The notes: generated by a model not told the origin, from the letters alone. A stretch of DNA of 24,421 nt from Clostridium sp. UBA2485 (GCF_002341865.1 NZ_DDOV01000046.1:29285-53705); one strand, 5' to 3'; counted from the first letter of the stretch, positions 1 through 7,238 are shown. Translations and numbers: made by a program.

Positions 1-386
1 TCCATAAATCCATATTTTATAAGTATTTTCATAGCACTTGTTCCATACCCCTTGCCTTGGTACTCTGCTGCAATTCTAATACCAACACCAAAAGTTCCAT
101 GCCTCTCATTATCTATTCCTAAACCTATTCTTCCAACATGTATACCCTCTAATGTGTCTATTGCAAAGATTATACTAGAATTATTTGCAGTACTATTCTC
201 TACTCCCTTACAATATTCTTTTGCACCTGAAATTGTTGGTGGTAAATCAACTTTATATCCTGCTAATCTACCTAATGAACTATCAAAGCCATTATAATAA
301 ATCCACTCCCAATCATCTTCACTCCAAGGTCTTAATCTCACTAAATCATTTTGCCAATAATAATTATCATATACAATTTCTCTCAT
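1..386 (-). CDS. GNAT N-acetyltransferase, partial (3' end outside window)
   Basis: The reading frame starts at ATG 386 and stays open for 128 codons to the left edge, so the C-terminus is missing. The N-terminus (MREIVYDNYYWQNDLVRLRP) has the RimJ/RimL-like 'xLVRLRPWSEDD' start. The acetyl-CoA pyrophosphate loop is visible near residues 110-121 as EYQGKGYGTSAM. A purine-rich RBS (AGAGAGGAAG) lies upstream, at slightly long spacing. The gene is about 95% identical at DNA level to the broken copy at 2018-2492, so this is the intact parent or sister copy. The acceptor substrate cannot be told; the family acetylates protein N-termini, amino groups of antibiotics or small amines. Family call is firm, substrate unknown. 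Confidence 0.85.
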   Translation of the reverse strand, partial: MREIVYDNYYWQNDLVRLRPWSEDDWEWIYYNGFDSSLGRLAGYKVDLPPTISGAKEYCKGVENSTANNSSIIFAIDTLEGIHVGRIGLGIDNERHGTFGVGIRIAAEYQGKGYGTSAMKILIKYGFM

Positions 387-404
387 AAAATTTAAACTTC
401 CTCT

Positions 405-494
405 CTATGCTTTGGCTGAATGTCTATGTAGATTTTTAAAAAGTTCATAAGATGCAATACCTACTGCTATAGATAAATTTAAGGACAAATTGCT
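405..494 (-). pseudogene. Remnant of the C-terminus of a SpoU/TrmL-type rRNA/tRNA 2'-O-methyltransferase
   Basis: On the minus strand an in-frame stretch ending at TAG 405-407 reads SNLSLNLSIAVGIASYELFK and then a short tail. This resembles SpoU motif 3 and the following helix (SLNLSxAVxIxxYEAL), the last conserved block of TrmH/TrmL methylases. No upstream part of the enzyme (SAM-binding trefoil knot motifs 1 and 2) is present nearby, so this is a gene tail without a body. It lies between the first GNAT gene and the serine hydrolase terminator. Identification rests on about 25 residues. Confidence 0.5.
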
Positions 495-593
495 TTTTAT
501 ATTTTTTAAAAATCATCTCTTAAATTCCTTCTCGCCACATCTAAATTTCTTTCTTAAAGAAATTGTACTATTTATCACATAGTTCTTATATAT

Positions 594-664
594 CCAAAAC
601 AGTTCTGTATTAACGTTGAGCAAAAAAGGCTCTGCTATGAAGTTAAATTCAATAACAAAGCCTT
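594..664 (-). terminator. Intrinsic terminator of the serine hydrolase gene with a conserved 3' tail
   Basis: Read on the minus strand, a hairpin (AAGGCT at 659-664 pairing with AGCCTT at 626-631, with extra internal pairing) is followed by a U-tract and then a tail, in plus-strand coordinates 594-627. The 34-base tail matches that at 4069-4102 in 32 positions. It lies just after the stop of the 691-1950 gene. Confidence 0.75.
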
Positions 665-690
665 ATCTTAGCACACTACATAATATATCC

Positions 691-1950
691 CTAAACCTTC
701 TTTATTCCCCAGAAATATAACTGGTCTTCCTCATCCCTTTTAAATTCATATTCTTCGTCTATCCAGGTGTGATGGAATTTAGTTTCGGACACAGGATACA
801 TAGGAATAATATAATCATCGTCTATTGTAAAGAATATTTTGTCTTTATCTTTTGTTACTGTGAGCTTAGTACCATTATCCTCATATATGCCCATATATTC
901 TTCATATATCTCTGAAGGTAATTTATAAGGCTCTGGCTTATATGGAAATTTATAGCTTTCACCAAAAACTATAGCAGCCAAGGTTTCGCTAATACCCCAT
1001 ACTGCCGTAAAACCATAGTTGCTAAATACTGAAATGGATACTCCTTCTTTAACATAATAATGAAGTTCGGTTAAAAACCCTTCACAGCCTCCTCCATGAT
1101 TAATTCTTCTTCTATTAAATTGTTCATCGATAAATACTCCATACCCATATTGATTTTTATATGGAGTAATCATCTTTTCAATGGAAGCCTTCTTTATAAG
1201 CCTTCCTCCAAACAGACCTTCAATCCATAAATTCATATCTTCAACAGTAGAGTACATGGCCCCAGATGAAAAAACAGTATTCATATCTACATATTCACAT
1301 TGAATTAAACTTTCGTCATTTAAATAATACCCTGTTGCCTTATTTTGTAGTATAGTTCTGTTATCATCTACGCCAGAGTTCTTCATACCCAATGTGTCAA
1401 ATATATTATCCTTTAAAAATTTATCATAGGTTTTCCCTGAAACTTTTTCTATTATAAGTCCTAAAAGATAATATCCTGAATTACTGTAATCCCAATTACT
1501 TCCTGGCTCAAATTTTAAGGGTCTATCCTTAAAAAAGCCAATTAATTCTTCAGAAGTTAAAGGTATTCTATATAAATTCTTATGAGAATCTGGAATGTTT
1601 GAATAATTAAAAATTCCTGACGTATTAGTAAGCAAATGATGAATAGTAATTCTTTCATCAAATTCAGGATAATTAGGGAAATAACTTCTCAAGCTATCAC
1701 TTGTTTTTAAAAGTCCTCTTTCTTCAAGCATTAAGATTGCTACTGCAGTAAATTGCTTTGTTATTGACCATATCCTAAATTTCGTATTAGGAGTATTAGG
1801 TACATCATGCTCTATACTAGCCATTCCATACCCCTTTTCAAAAATAACTTTCCCCTGCTTTGCCACTAACACTGATCCACTAAAGGGCCATGTATCTACA
1901 TACCTATTCATATACTCTTCTAATTTAAATTGAATTTCCTTATGTTTCAT
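691..1950 (-). CDS. Serine hydrolase of the class C beta-lactamase/penicillin-binding family
   Basis: This is a 419-residue protein with the three active-site motifs of the PF00144 family. SxxK is SITK (Ser62, Lys65), the YxN motif is YSN (155-157), and the KTG-equivalent box is HGG (285-287). The C-terminal ~75 residues form a beta-rich extra domain as in many esterase-type members. No signal peptide or membrane segment is seen, so the protein is probably cytoplasmic. This argues against a classical secreted beta-lactamase and for an esterase, amidase or D-aminopeptidase-like role. The ATG is preceded by a strong RBS (AGGGGGAAG), and the gene has its own terminator, so it is probably monocistronic. 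Family is certain from the motifs; substrate is not. Confidence 0.9.
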   Translation of the reverse strand: MKHKEIQFKLEEYMNRYVDTWPFSGSVLVAKQGKVIFEKGYGMASIEHDVPNTPNTKFRIWSITKQFTAVAILMLEERGLLKTSDSLRSYFPNYPEFDERITIHHLLTNTSGIFNYSNIPDSHKNLYRIPLTSEELIGFFKDRPLKFEPGSNWDYSNSGYYLLGLIIEKVSGKTYDKFLKDNIFDTLGMKNSGVDDNRTILQNKATGYYLNDESLIQCEYVDMNTVFSSGAMYSTVEDMNLWIEGLFGGRLIKKASIEKMITPYKNQYGYGVFIDEQFNRRRINHGGGCEGFLTELHYYVKEGVSISVFSNYGFTAVWGISETLAAIVFGESYKFPYKPEPYKLPSEIYEEYMGIYEDNGTKLTVTKDKDKIFFTIDDDYIIPMYPVSETKFHHTWIDEEYEFKRDEEDQLYFWGIKKV

Positions 1951-2017
1951 CTTCTCTTCCCCCTAATGCTCTTCTAAAATAAAAATTTAAATCCAAATCC
2001 ATTTATCTTGCATGTTT

Positions 2018-2492
2018 TTAAATGCCGTACTTTGTTAATCCAAAACATATCTCATCATAATATCTTCCATTCATATAAATGTTTTGTTTGAGTACACCCT
2101 CCTGCTCATATCCAAGTTTTTTATGCATTTTAATAGATACTTCATTTCCCTCTAAAACAGTTGAGGAGCATTTATTTAATCGTCTTTCCATAAATCCATA
2201 TTTTATAAACATTTTCATAGCACTTGTTCCATACCCTCTGCCTTGGTACTCTACTGCAATTCTAATACCAACATCAAAAGTTCCCTGCCTCTCATTATCT
2301 ATTATCTACTCCCTTACAATATTCTTTTGCACCTGAAACTGTTGGTGGTAAATCAACTTTATATCCTGCTAATCTGCTTAATGAACTATCAAATCCGGTA
2401 TAATAAATCCACTCCCAATCATCTTCACTCCAAGGCCTTAATCTCACTAAATCATTTTGCCAATAATAATTATCATATACAATTTCTCTCAT
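2018..2492 (-). pseudogene. Frameshifted duplicate of the GNAT gene at 1-386
   Basis: This copy has a good RBS (AGAGGAATC) and the same first 60 residues as the 1-386 gene. It then loses frame at 2299-2303 and stops at 2295. Alignment shows that exactly 80 bp present in the first copy (between ctatt at 113 and ctatt at 193) are missing here. The deletion thus lies between 5-bp direct repeats and shifts the frame. The C-terminal part remains readable to 2018 (HKKLGYEQEGVLK, then GRYYDEICFGL), the usual end of RimJ/RimL-like enzymes. The pyrophosphate loop region lies past the frameshift, so no active enzyme is expected. Confidence 0.9.
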
Positions 2493-2520
2493 AAAAGATT
2501 CCTCTATCTATTTTTTGCAG

Positions 2521-2569
2521 TATAAAAAATAATGTCTTGCTACCAAGTTAATTTTAATAACAAGACATT
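2521..2569 (-). terminator. Intrinsic terminator of the tandem NTF2-like gene
   Basis: A 9-bp perfect stem (AATGTCTTG 2531-2539 with CAAGACATT 2561-2569) is followed on the minus strand by ATTTTTTATA. It lies about 90 bases after the stop of the 2661-3836 gene. The loop resembles that of the 626-664 hairpin (TAATTTTAATAAC versus TAAATTCAATAAC). Confidence 0.75.
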
Positions 2570-2660
2570 GTTATAACATAATTTTTTATATTTAAATATC
2601 AAACAAATTTTTATAATATAGTTTTATTATACTTATTAATTAAATTTATTCTTTGATCCT

Positions 2661-3836
2661 TTACTCAACTATATCTGAGAAATGCATATGATTAAATTTC
2701 CACTTGCCCTCTTTTTTTACTAACACTCCAAGGAATTTCATAGCATAAAGAGGTTTTTCTTTAGCATTTATTATAATATCTAGACAATTAGCCATTGATG
2801 TTAGCATTTCATATGCAATTTCTTTATTAGATTTTTCCGTTTCCTTTAAATAGTAGTTTAAGGTATTTTTAGACCAATGAGAAACCTTGTCCTTTTTCCA
2901 AGTAAATTCTATAAGTGCCTTTGAATAAACTACTGCTACATTATCTAAAATAGAGATATATGCATTTTCTCTGTTTAAATTAAAATCTCCCCAATACTTC
3001 CAATCTCCTTCAAATAGTTCTTTTCCTTCCTTAAATCCATGAAAATTTTCTTCTTGGTCTGTTCCAAATATAAATAAATTTTCATCCTTATGAAGCAGCT
3101 CATCTCCATAGCTATCTACTAAATCTACGTCACGTTTATCATAAGCTTCTTGAAAGACCTGCAATACTTTTTGAATTTCCTCTACCTCTAAATTTTCTTC
3201 CTTCTCTACTGGGATAAGCTTAAATTTATCCTCCACATTATAGTTATTAAGTGTTATCTCTAAACCATTTCCACTAAAAGATATCTTCATATGCTTTATC
3301 ATCCAATTTAAATTAGTGTTAACCATTACCATGGTCACTCTAAAAAGATCTATATATTTTTCTTCTTGGCTTATATATTTCTCCTCTGAGTTTAGATTAA
3401 CTATCCCTTCTGAAACTTCATTTAAAAGTTTAGCTAAGGTTCCTCTTGATACATTGTCAGCATTTAATTCCTTAGATAACTTATTTATCATATCTTCATA
3501 GATTTTTTCTTCACTTATATTTCTTGTATTTTTCCCCGAAATAGATACAACAGCTGCTTTACCTTCTAAATTTATAACTGCATCATCTATATCTAGCTCT
3601 ATATGCTTTAGATGTTTTTCTTCATTTGTCCAGTAGCTATTTATTTCATCCTTTATATTTTCTATTCCAAAACACCAGCTATTCAATCCTGGCCCTACAA
3701 GACTTGTATCTTTCTCATCTATAAAGAACTCCTTAACAAAAGCTTCTGCACTATGAGCATTTCCTTCGTTATACTGTTCTTGAATTTTTTTTAAAGACAT
3801 CTTTATGTTTTCAATTGTTTTATCATCTTTTCTCAT
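2661..3836 (-). CDS. Protein with two NTF2/SnoaL-like domains
   Basis: The 391-residue protein appears to hold two related domains. The first (about residues 10-105) and second (about 220-391) share the order helix, 'FGxExxxxGxxExxxxxW', then strands with 'xxAVVxxSxxxxxx', as in the SnoaL_3 (PF13474) NTF2-like fold. Between them is a charged, helical linker (about 120-170) rich in Glu and Lys. No signal peptide or membrane segment is seen. The ATG follows a strong RBS (AAGGGGGAAAAAT). NTF2-like domains bind small ligands or act as isomerases; neither substrate nor partner can be read from the sequence. The stand-alone gene has its own terminator. Confidence 0.65.
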   Translation of the reverse strand: MRKDDKTIENIKMSLKKIQEQYNEGNAHSAEAFVKEFFIDEKDTSLVGPGLNSWCFGIENIKDEINSYWTNEEKHLKHIELDIDDAVINLEGKAAVVSISGKNTRNISEEKIYEDMINKLSKELNADNVSRGTLAKLLNEVSEGIVNLNSEEKYISQEEKYIDLFRVTMVMVNTNLNWMIKHMKISFSGNGLEITLNNYNVEDKFKLIPVEKEENLEVEEIQKVLQVFQEAYDKRDVDLVDSYGDELLHKDENLFIFGTDQEENFHGFKEGKELFEGDWKYWGDFNLNRENAYISILDNVAVVYSKALIEFTWKKDKVSHWSKNTLNYYLKETEKSNKEIAYEMLTSMANCLDIIINAKEKPLYAMKFLGVLVKKEGKWKFNHMHFSDIVE

Positions 3837-3943
3837 TTTATTTTTCCCCCTTAATACCTTTTTATTTTAATAGTCTAAGTTCATATTCAAATATTTCCTA
3901 TGGATGTACCACTTTTAAACTTAATCTAAGAATTCATATAACT

Positions 3944-3966
3944 GGCGAACACTGTTCACCCCTACA
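3944..3966. repeat. REP-like GC-rich palindrome
   Basis: GGCGAACACTGTTCACC (3944-3960) is an 8+8 inverted repeat with one G-U-compatible mismatch around a central C, followed by CCTACA. It stands out from the surrounding AT-rich DNA. Its shape (TGTAGGGG then GNNAACANTGTTCGCC on the minus strand) resembles short interspersed palindromes in Firmicutes. No gene is found around it in 3837-4068. Confidence 0.45.
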
Positions 3967-4068
3967 AAAAGCTACTAATAAATTGATTTTAACCGTAATT
4001 ATCGATTTTTAATTGATTAAAAACTTCCCTACTAAAATTTTACTATTTAATAAAGTTATATTATATGG

Positions 4069-4140
4069 CCAAAACAGTTCTATATTAAAGTTGAGCAAAA
4101 AAACGCCTTATTACCAAAATTTTATTGATAATAAGACGTT
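4069..4140 (-). terminator. Intrinsic terminator of the CD3324-type gene, with conserved 3' tail
   Basis: A 14-bp stem with one G-U pair (4102-4115 with 4127-4140) is followed on the minus strand by seven U and then a 34-base tail (4069-4102) nearly identical to that after the serine hydrolase terminator. The stem could also terminate plus-strand transcripts. It sits 18 bases beyond the HTH gene stop. Confidence 0.8.
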
Positions 4141-4158
4141 TTCATTGATTTTTTTTGT

Positions 4159-4437
4159 TTAAGCACTTAATTTTCTTTCTCTGCTTATAATTCTTCTTAT
4201 ACTTTGTTCTGAAAGAAAGTATTCATTTGCAAGGTCTGAAACTTTAGTTCCACAAGTATATTTTTCAAAAATTTCATTATTTCTTTTCTTAAGGCTACTT
4301 CTTGTTCCATTTTTTTCGCCCCAAGCTTTCTCATTTTCACTTTTTCTAGGGATATATAAATATTCCCCATCTATATATTCTTGAATTAATTCTATTATCT
4401 CCTCTGGTAACACATTGTGTGCTTTAACATATTTCAT
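4159..4437 (-). CDS. CD3324-type HTH regulator (Mor-like)
   Basis: The 92-residue protein begins MKYVKAHNVLPEEIIELI and has a charged middle (YIPRKSENEKAWGEKNGTR) and a C-terminal helix-turn-helix (about residues 54-88: IFEKYTCGTKVSDLANEYFL then SEQSIRRII). This matches the CD3324 family of short clostridial proteins with a Mor-like DNA-binding domain. An ATG 12 bases upstream (4449) is possible, but its SD (AAGG) would abut it. From 4437 the spacing is about 9 bases and the product begins as family members do. The SD lies in the 3' arm of a 9-bp hairpin (4450-4471), and the gene follows a 36-codon ORF in a structured leader. It probably regulates transcription; its targets are unknown. Confidence 0.8.
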   Translation of the reverse strand: MKYVKAHNVLPEEIIELIQEYIDGEYLYIPRKSENEKAWGEKNGTRSSLKKRNNEIFEKYTCGTKVSDLANEYFLSEQSIRRIISRERKLSA

Positions 4438-4449
4438 ATTTTTGCCCAT

Positions 4450-4622
4450 CCTTAATTTTTGTAAATTAAGGCAAAGACCTATGAAAAAGTAAGCTCATGT
4501 ATTATGGGAGCCTAGTTTTTAACATCTTCAATAAAATATTTAATTAAAGATGCCTTTTAGCTAATAGATACATTAGGCTCCAAGCAAAGCATAGCTAACT
4601 GAGTCATTATGGTCTTTGCTTG
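4450..4622 (-). promoter_or_regulatory. Structured leader with alternative hairpins and an SD-sequestering hairpin
   Basis: Several perfect pairings lie in the mRNA leader of the HTH gene. P1 is 4611-4619 with 4471-4479 (9 bp, GCAAAGACC). P2 is 4574-4581 with 4507-4514 (8 bp, GGAGCCTA). P3, nested in P2, is 4547-4552 with 4523-4528. A competing stem, 4614-4622 with 4581-4589 (CAAGCAAAG, 9 bp), uses the same bases as P1 and overlaps P2 by one base. Downstream, 4450-4458 with 4463-4471 forms a 9-bp, 4-base-loop hairpin that contains the AAGG of the HTH gene. The 5' arms of P1 and of its competitor lie inside the 36-codon ORF, so ribosome position would decide which forms. It matches no riboswitch consensus I know. 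Confidence 0.6.
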
Positions 4623-4667
4623 AAGCATATCGTTTACAGTACAATTAAATACATTATAACTTCTCAT
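4557..4667 (-). CDS. Putative 36-aa leader peptide upstream of the CD3324-type gene
   Basis: The ORF runs from ATG 4667 to TAA 4557 and begins MRSYNVFNCTVNDMLQAK, ending LEPNVSIS. It has a strong SD (AAAGGAG, about 9 bases upstream). The peptide has no membrane segment, signal sequence or recognised family. Its second half is coding DNA that also forms the leader's alternative stems, which is the usual design of a leader peptide whose translation switches RNA structure. An independent small protein is the other possibility. The downstream HTH gene starts 119 bases after its stop. Confidence 0.55.
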   Translation of the reverse strand: MRSYNVFNCTVNDMLQAKTIMTQLAMLCLEPNVSIS

Positions 4668-4691
4668 AAAACATCACTCCTTTTTACCCTA

Positions 4692-4711
4692 TAACATATA
4701 ATTATATGTTA
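4692..4711. promoter_or_regulatory. 20-bp perfect palindrome over a probable -10 box
   Basis: TAACATATAATTATATGTTA is perfectly self-complementary and contains TATAAT on the minus strand, 25 bases before the RBS of the 36-codon ORF. A matching -35 box is poor, so the promoter call is weaker than the palindrome itself. A dimeric repressor or the HTH protein downstream could bind here. Confidence 0.5.
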
Positions 4712-4775
4712 AGCTCTAAATTCCTTTTATTATTTTTTTATCTAATTAATAATATGCAGTATAAATAATTTTTAT

Positions 4776-5219
4776 TTATACTTCATAACTCTTTCTAAAT
4801 CCCATAATCTTTCTAAATTTATTTCTTGTATAAAACTCATAGACCTCTTCATCCGCAAGCAATTCTATTCTTGTTTTAGGATATAACTGATGACAAATAT
4901 CTAATAAAGCTTTTCCTATTCCTTTCCCTCTATAATCTCTATGCACTATAATCTCTGCTATAAAGGTAGTGATATTACCATCTGTAAAACCTCGTACTAG
5001 TCCAACTATTTGCTCTCCTTCAACAGCTACAATAGCAATACTAGAATTTTTCCATGATTCTAAGCTATCCTTATCTCTATTTATAAATGTCATCCATCCT
5101 TCTTCTTTATACAAGTTTTGAATAGAAGAAAAATCACTTTCTTTAAATCCTCTAACACTAACTCCTTGGATTAATTCAATGTTAAATAATGATTTATCAT
5201 TTATAATATTATCTTCCAT
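4776..5219 (-). CDS. GNAT N-acetyltransferase, single domain
   Basis: The 147-residue protein has a typical GNAT core. Motif A is IVHRDYRGKGIGKALL (about residues 91-106), with the RxxGxG acetyl-CoA loop intact. The C-terminal block is VYEFYTRNKFRKIMGFRKS (about 126-144), as in amino-acid-like GNATs. The start is ATG 5219 behind a GGAGG RBS. A 10-bp hairpin (4758-4767 with 4773-4782) overlaps the stop codon but lacks a U-tract, so it would be a weak terminator. The gene is separated from its neighbours by more than 100 bases on each side and looks singly transcribed. The acceptor is unknown. Confidence 0.85.
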   Translation of the reverse strand: MEDNIINDKSLFNIELIQGVSVRGFKESDFSSIQNLYKEEGWMTFINRDKDSLESWKNSSIAIVAVEGEQIVGLVRGFTDGNITTFIAEIIVHRDYRGKGIGKALLDICHQLYPKTRIELLADEEVYEFYTRNKFRKIMGFRKSYEV

Positions 5220-5387
5220 AAAAAAACCTCCAATACCTATTAAGAAAAACCTAATTTATAAAACTCTTACTATAAATAATTAAAATTATTATAAATAGAT
5301 TATTTTATAATTTATTTGAAATTGTTTATATAGGTCTATATATTTCTGATTAGGTAAATTGAAATTTGCAATGATTTTTTATACTGT

Positions 5388-5639
5388 TTAACCTTGAAGA
5401 CCCTTGGACTGTCTTTCCATATTTTCTATAACAATATCATGAATATCACCTAGTGAAGCGCAATATTCAAGCACTTTCCATGGGGTATTTGTGTGAAAAT
5501 GAATTTTAATCAACTCCTCATCACCTACCACAAGTAAGCAATCACCTTCAATATTTTTTGTAATATACTCATTTATTTTATCTTCTGAAAGACTTTCTCC
5601 TTCAATCAATAGCTGTGTATCAAATTTATATTCAATCAT
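5388..5639 (-). CDS. Stand-alone FakA-like (DAK2-associated) domain protein
   Basis: The 83-residue protein matches the middle domain of fatty acid kinase FakA/YloV proteins: 'GESLSEDKIN', then IEGDCLLVVGDEELIKIHFH (about residues 30-49) and TNTPWKVLEYCASLGDI, ending in IENMERQ (about 71-77). In FakA this block follows the DAK2/DhaL kinase domain; here it stands alone with its own RBS (AAAGGAG) and ATG. In complete clostridial databases similar short proteins are called 'kinase to dihydroxyacetone kinase'. It has no nucleotide-binding domain, so kinase activity is not expected. Whether it is a real single-domain family or a relic is not decidable from sequence. Confidence 0.7.
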   Translation of the reverse strand: MIEYKFDTQLLIEGESLSEDKINEYITKNIEGDCLLVVGDEELIKIHFHTNTPWKVLEYCASLGDIHDIVIENMERQSKGLQG

Positions 5640-5814
5640 AAATTATTCTCCTTTACATCTTATAAGTTCTAAATTTATCTGTATACTGTAAATAGATTAT
5701 AACATAACATAATAGCTTCTAAATAATAAGGTGTTTTTATAAATTATTCACTTTTTTACTTGTGATTTTAAAATCTAATATTATGAATTAAATAACTACA
5801 GATCATGCTCAAAC

Positions 5815-6573
5815 TTAGAACAACTCATCTAATAAAATATAATATTTTATCTTTTCCCAATTTGGTTCTATCCCCAACTCTTTTATGAACATCTCTGTGT
5901 ATTTTGGTTCAAAATCCATTAGTTCGCGAACACATAATGCAATATCTTGATAAAAATCACTTACACCAGCTCGTCCCATATCTATAAAGTCTGTAATCTC
6001 TGTTCCATTCGTAAAATAATTATTAAAACAATAGTCTCCATGGGAAAAAATCAGTTCTTCTTCTGGCTTATTCTCTATAAGGTATCTATATACATCTTCA
6101 GTAGTATATAGTCCATCTGTATATCCATTTTTATCTATTCTTCCTGCTAAGCCACTTTCAATTCTTTTTCTTGCCTTCTCTAGTTTTGCATCTATTCTAC
6201 TATCAAAAGGACACTCATGAACATCCACACTTTGTAATAATTTAATCCCCTTAGCAGCTAATGCTACTAACTTTTCTGGCCTACTGCAATAAGTGCCATC
6301 TTCTAGCATATTACCCCTCGCAGCTTCAATTAACATATATGAAACATTATCCTCTACAACTCTATAAACAATTTTTGGTACTGGTAGTTTCCCTATAAGC
6401 CACTGATACATCTCATATTCTCTTATAACTTCATCATTTATCTTTTCAATTTTTAAAAAGAATTCTTTACAAGTATCATAGTAACGGATCACCTTTGCTC
6501 TAGACATACCTTCCTTACATTCTTCAGACTGCATCAATACTACTATGTCTTTTATATCTTTTGGTAAGTACAT
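5815..6573 (-). CDS. APH(3')-like aminoglycoside phosphotransferase
   Basis: The 252-residue protein has the complete APH motif set. Lys41 (FFLKIE) and Glu52 would fix ATP phosphates. The Brenner box HGDYCFNN has catalytic Asp180 and Asn185, and the DFG-like IDMGRAGVSD has the metal-binding Asp198. The phrase GKLPVPK (61-67) and the ending WEKIKYYILLDELF closely follow APH(3')-IIIa, and length (252 versus 264) is normal for the family. Expected reaction: ATP-dependent 3'-phosphorylation of kanamycin or neomycin-type aminoglycosides in the cytoplasm. The ATG has a GAGGTG RBS, and the gene is in an accessory region, but codon use looks like its neighbours. Substrate range is inferred; it could instead be a chromosomal 'kanamycin kinase' of low activity. 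Confidence 0.88.
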   Translation of the reverse strand: MYLPKDIKDIVVLMQSEECKEGMSRAKVIRYYDTCKEFFLKIEKINDEVIREYEMYQWLIGKLPVPKIVYRVVEDNVSYMLIEAARGNMLEDGTYCSRPEKLVALAAKGIKLLQSVDVHECPFDSRIDAKLEKARKRIESGLAGRIDKNGYTDGLYTTEDVYRYLIENKPEEELIFSHGDYCFNNYFTNGTEITDFIDMGRAGVSDFYQDIALCVRELMDFEPKYTEMFIKELGIEPNWEKIKYYILLDELF

Positions 6574-6650
6574 ATTACACCTCTTTTACCTCTTACAAAC
6601 ATATTCTATAAAACTTTTTTAATTGCCATATATTAATTAGAAGAAAATAC

Positions 6651-7238
6651 TCATTTTATTCGCTTCTTCATTTTTATTGGATACCCAAATCCCTGAATAA
6701 CAGTAAAAAAATTAAAGCTCTTTTTGTACACCTTAAATCCCAATTTCTCATATAGTCGTTTTGCATTGGTGTTTTTCGATAGTACTTCTAAATAACATTC
6801 ATCGTATTCTGGTAATTGGCATGCAAAATCTAACAGCTTTGTAGCTATTCCTTTTCCGCGCATATCTGTATCCGTAGTCAAGTAATCAATATATAAATCG
6901 GAATCATTCTTTACTGCTGGAGTTTCTGCAATCATCTTAAGCTGTTTATATATCATCATCCCTCTAATTTTTCCGAATATTTTTTGACATACTTGAATAT
7001 CAAAACAAAATACTCTTTTCTTATTTGTGCCAATACCAATAACTCCAACAATTTTTTCCTTATAGCAACAAACATAAATCATTGAAGTATCTAAAGACGG
7101 TAAAAAAAGTTCAATTAATTCGAACTTATTTTCTGTAAATAAGAATATGTTTCTAAATCCATCAACAAATAATTCAACAGTTTCACGTTTTTTTGTTTCA
7201 TGTAAATCACTAAGACAATATACCTGTAAATCAACCAT
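6651..7238 (-). CDS. GNAT N-acetyltransferase, 195 aa
   Basis: The C-terminal half is a clear GNAT fold. Motif A is TDMRGKGIATKLLDFA (about residues 124-139), with the loop RGKGIA intact. Motif B is NTNAKRLYEKLGFKVYKK (about 156-173). The N-terminal 60 residues hold the first strands and helices; between about 76 and 110 is an insertion relative to short GNATs. The start is ATG 7238 behind AGGAGA. The stop at 6651 is 77 bases before the APH start, so the two could share a transcript. The acceptor is unknown. Confidence 0.85.
   Translation of the reverse strand: MVDLQVYCLSDLHETKKRETVELFVDGFRNIFLFTENKFELIELFLPSLDTSMIYVCCYKEKIVGVIGIGTNKKRVFCFDIQVCQKIFGKIRGMMIYKQLKMIAETPAVKNDSDLYIDYLTTDTDMRGKGIATKLLDFACQLPEYDECYLEVLSKNTNAKRLYEKLGFKVYKKSFNFFTVIQGFGYPIKMKKRIK

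Noticed and set aside
2079..2494. Two plus-strand ORFs over 2079-2494 and their twins over 52-388
   Set aside because: They mirror the duplicated GNAT genes on the minus strand, which explains their similarity to each other.
4450..4622. A known metabolite riboswitch
   Set aside because: None of the conserved cores I know (SAM, glycine, c-di-GMP, THF, ZTP, guanidine, preQ1) can be found; the competing arms fit a leader peptide design better.
4758..4782. 10-bp hairpin at the end of the 4776-5219 GNAT gene as a terminator
   Set aside because: No U-tract follows on the minus strand and it lies over the stop; kept only as a remark in the gene entry.
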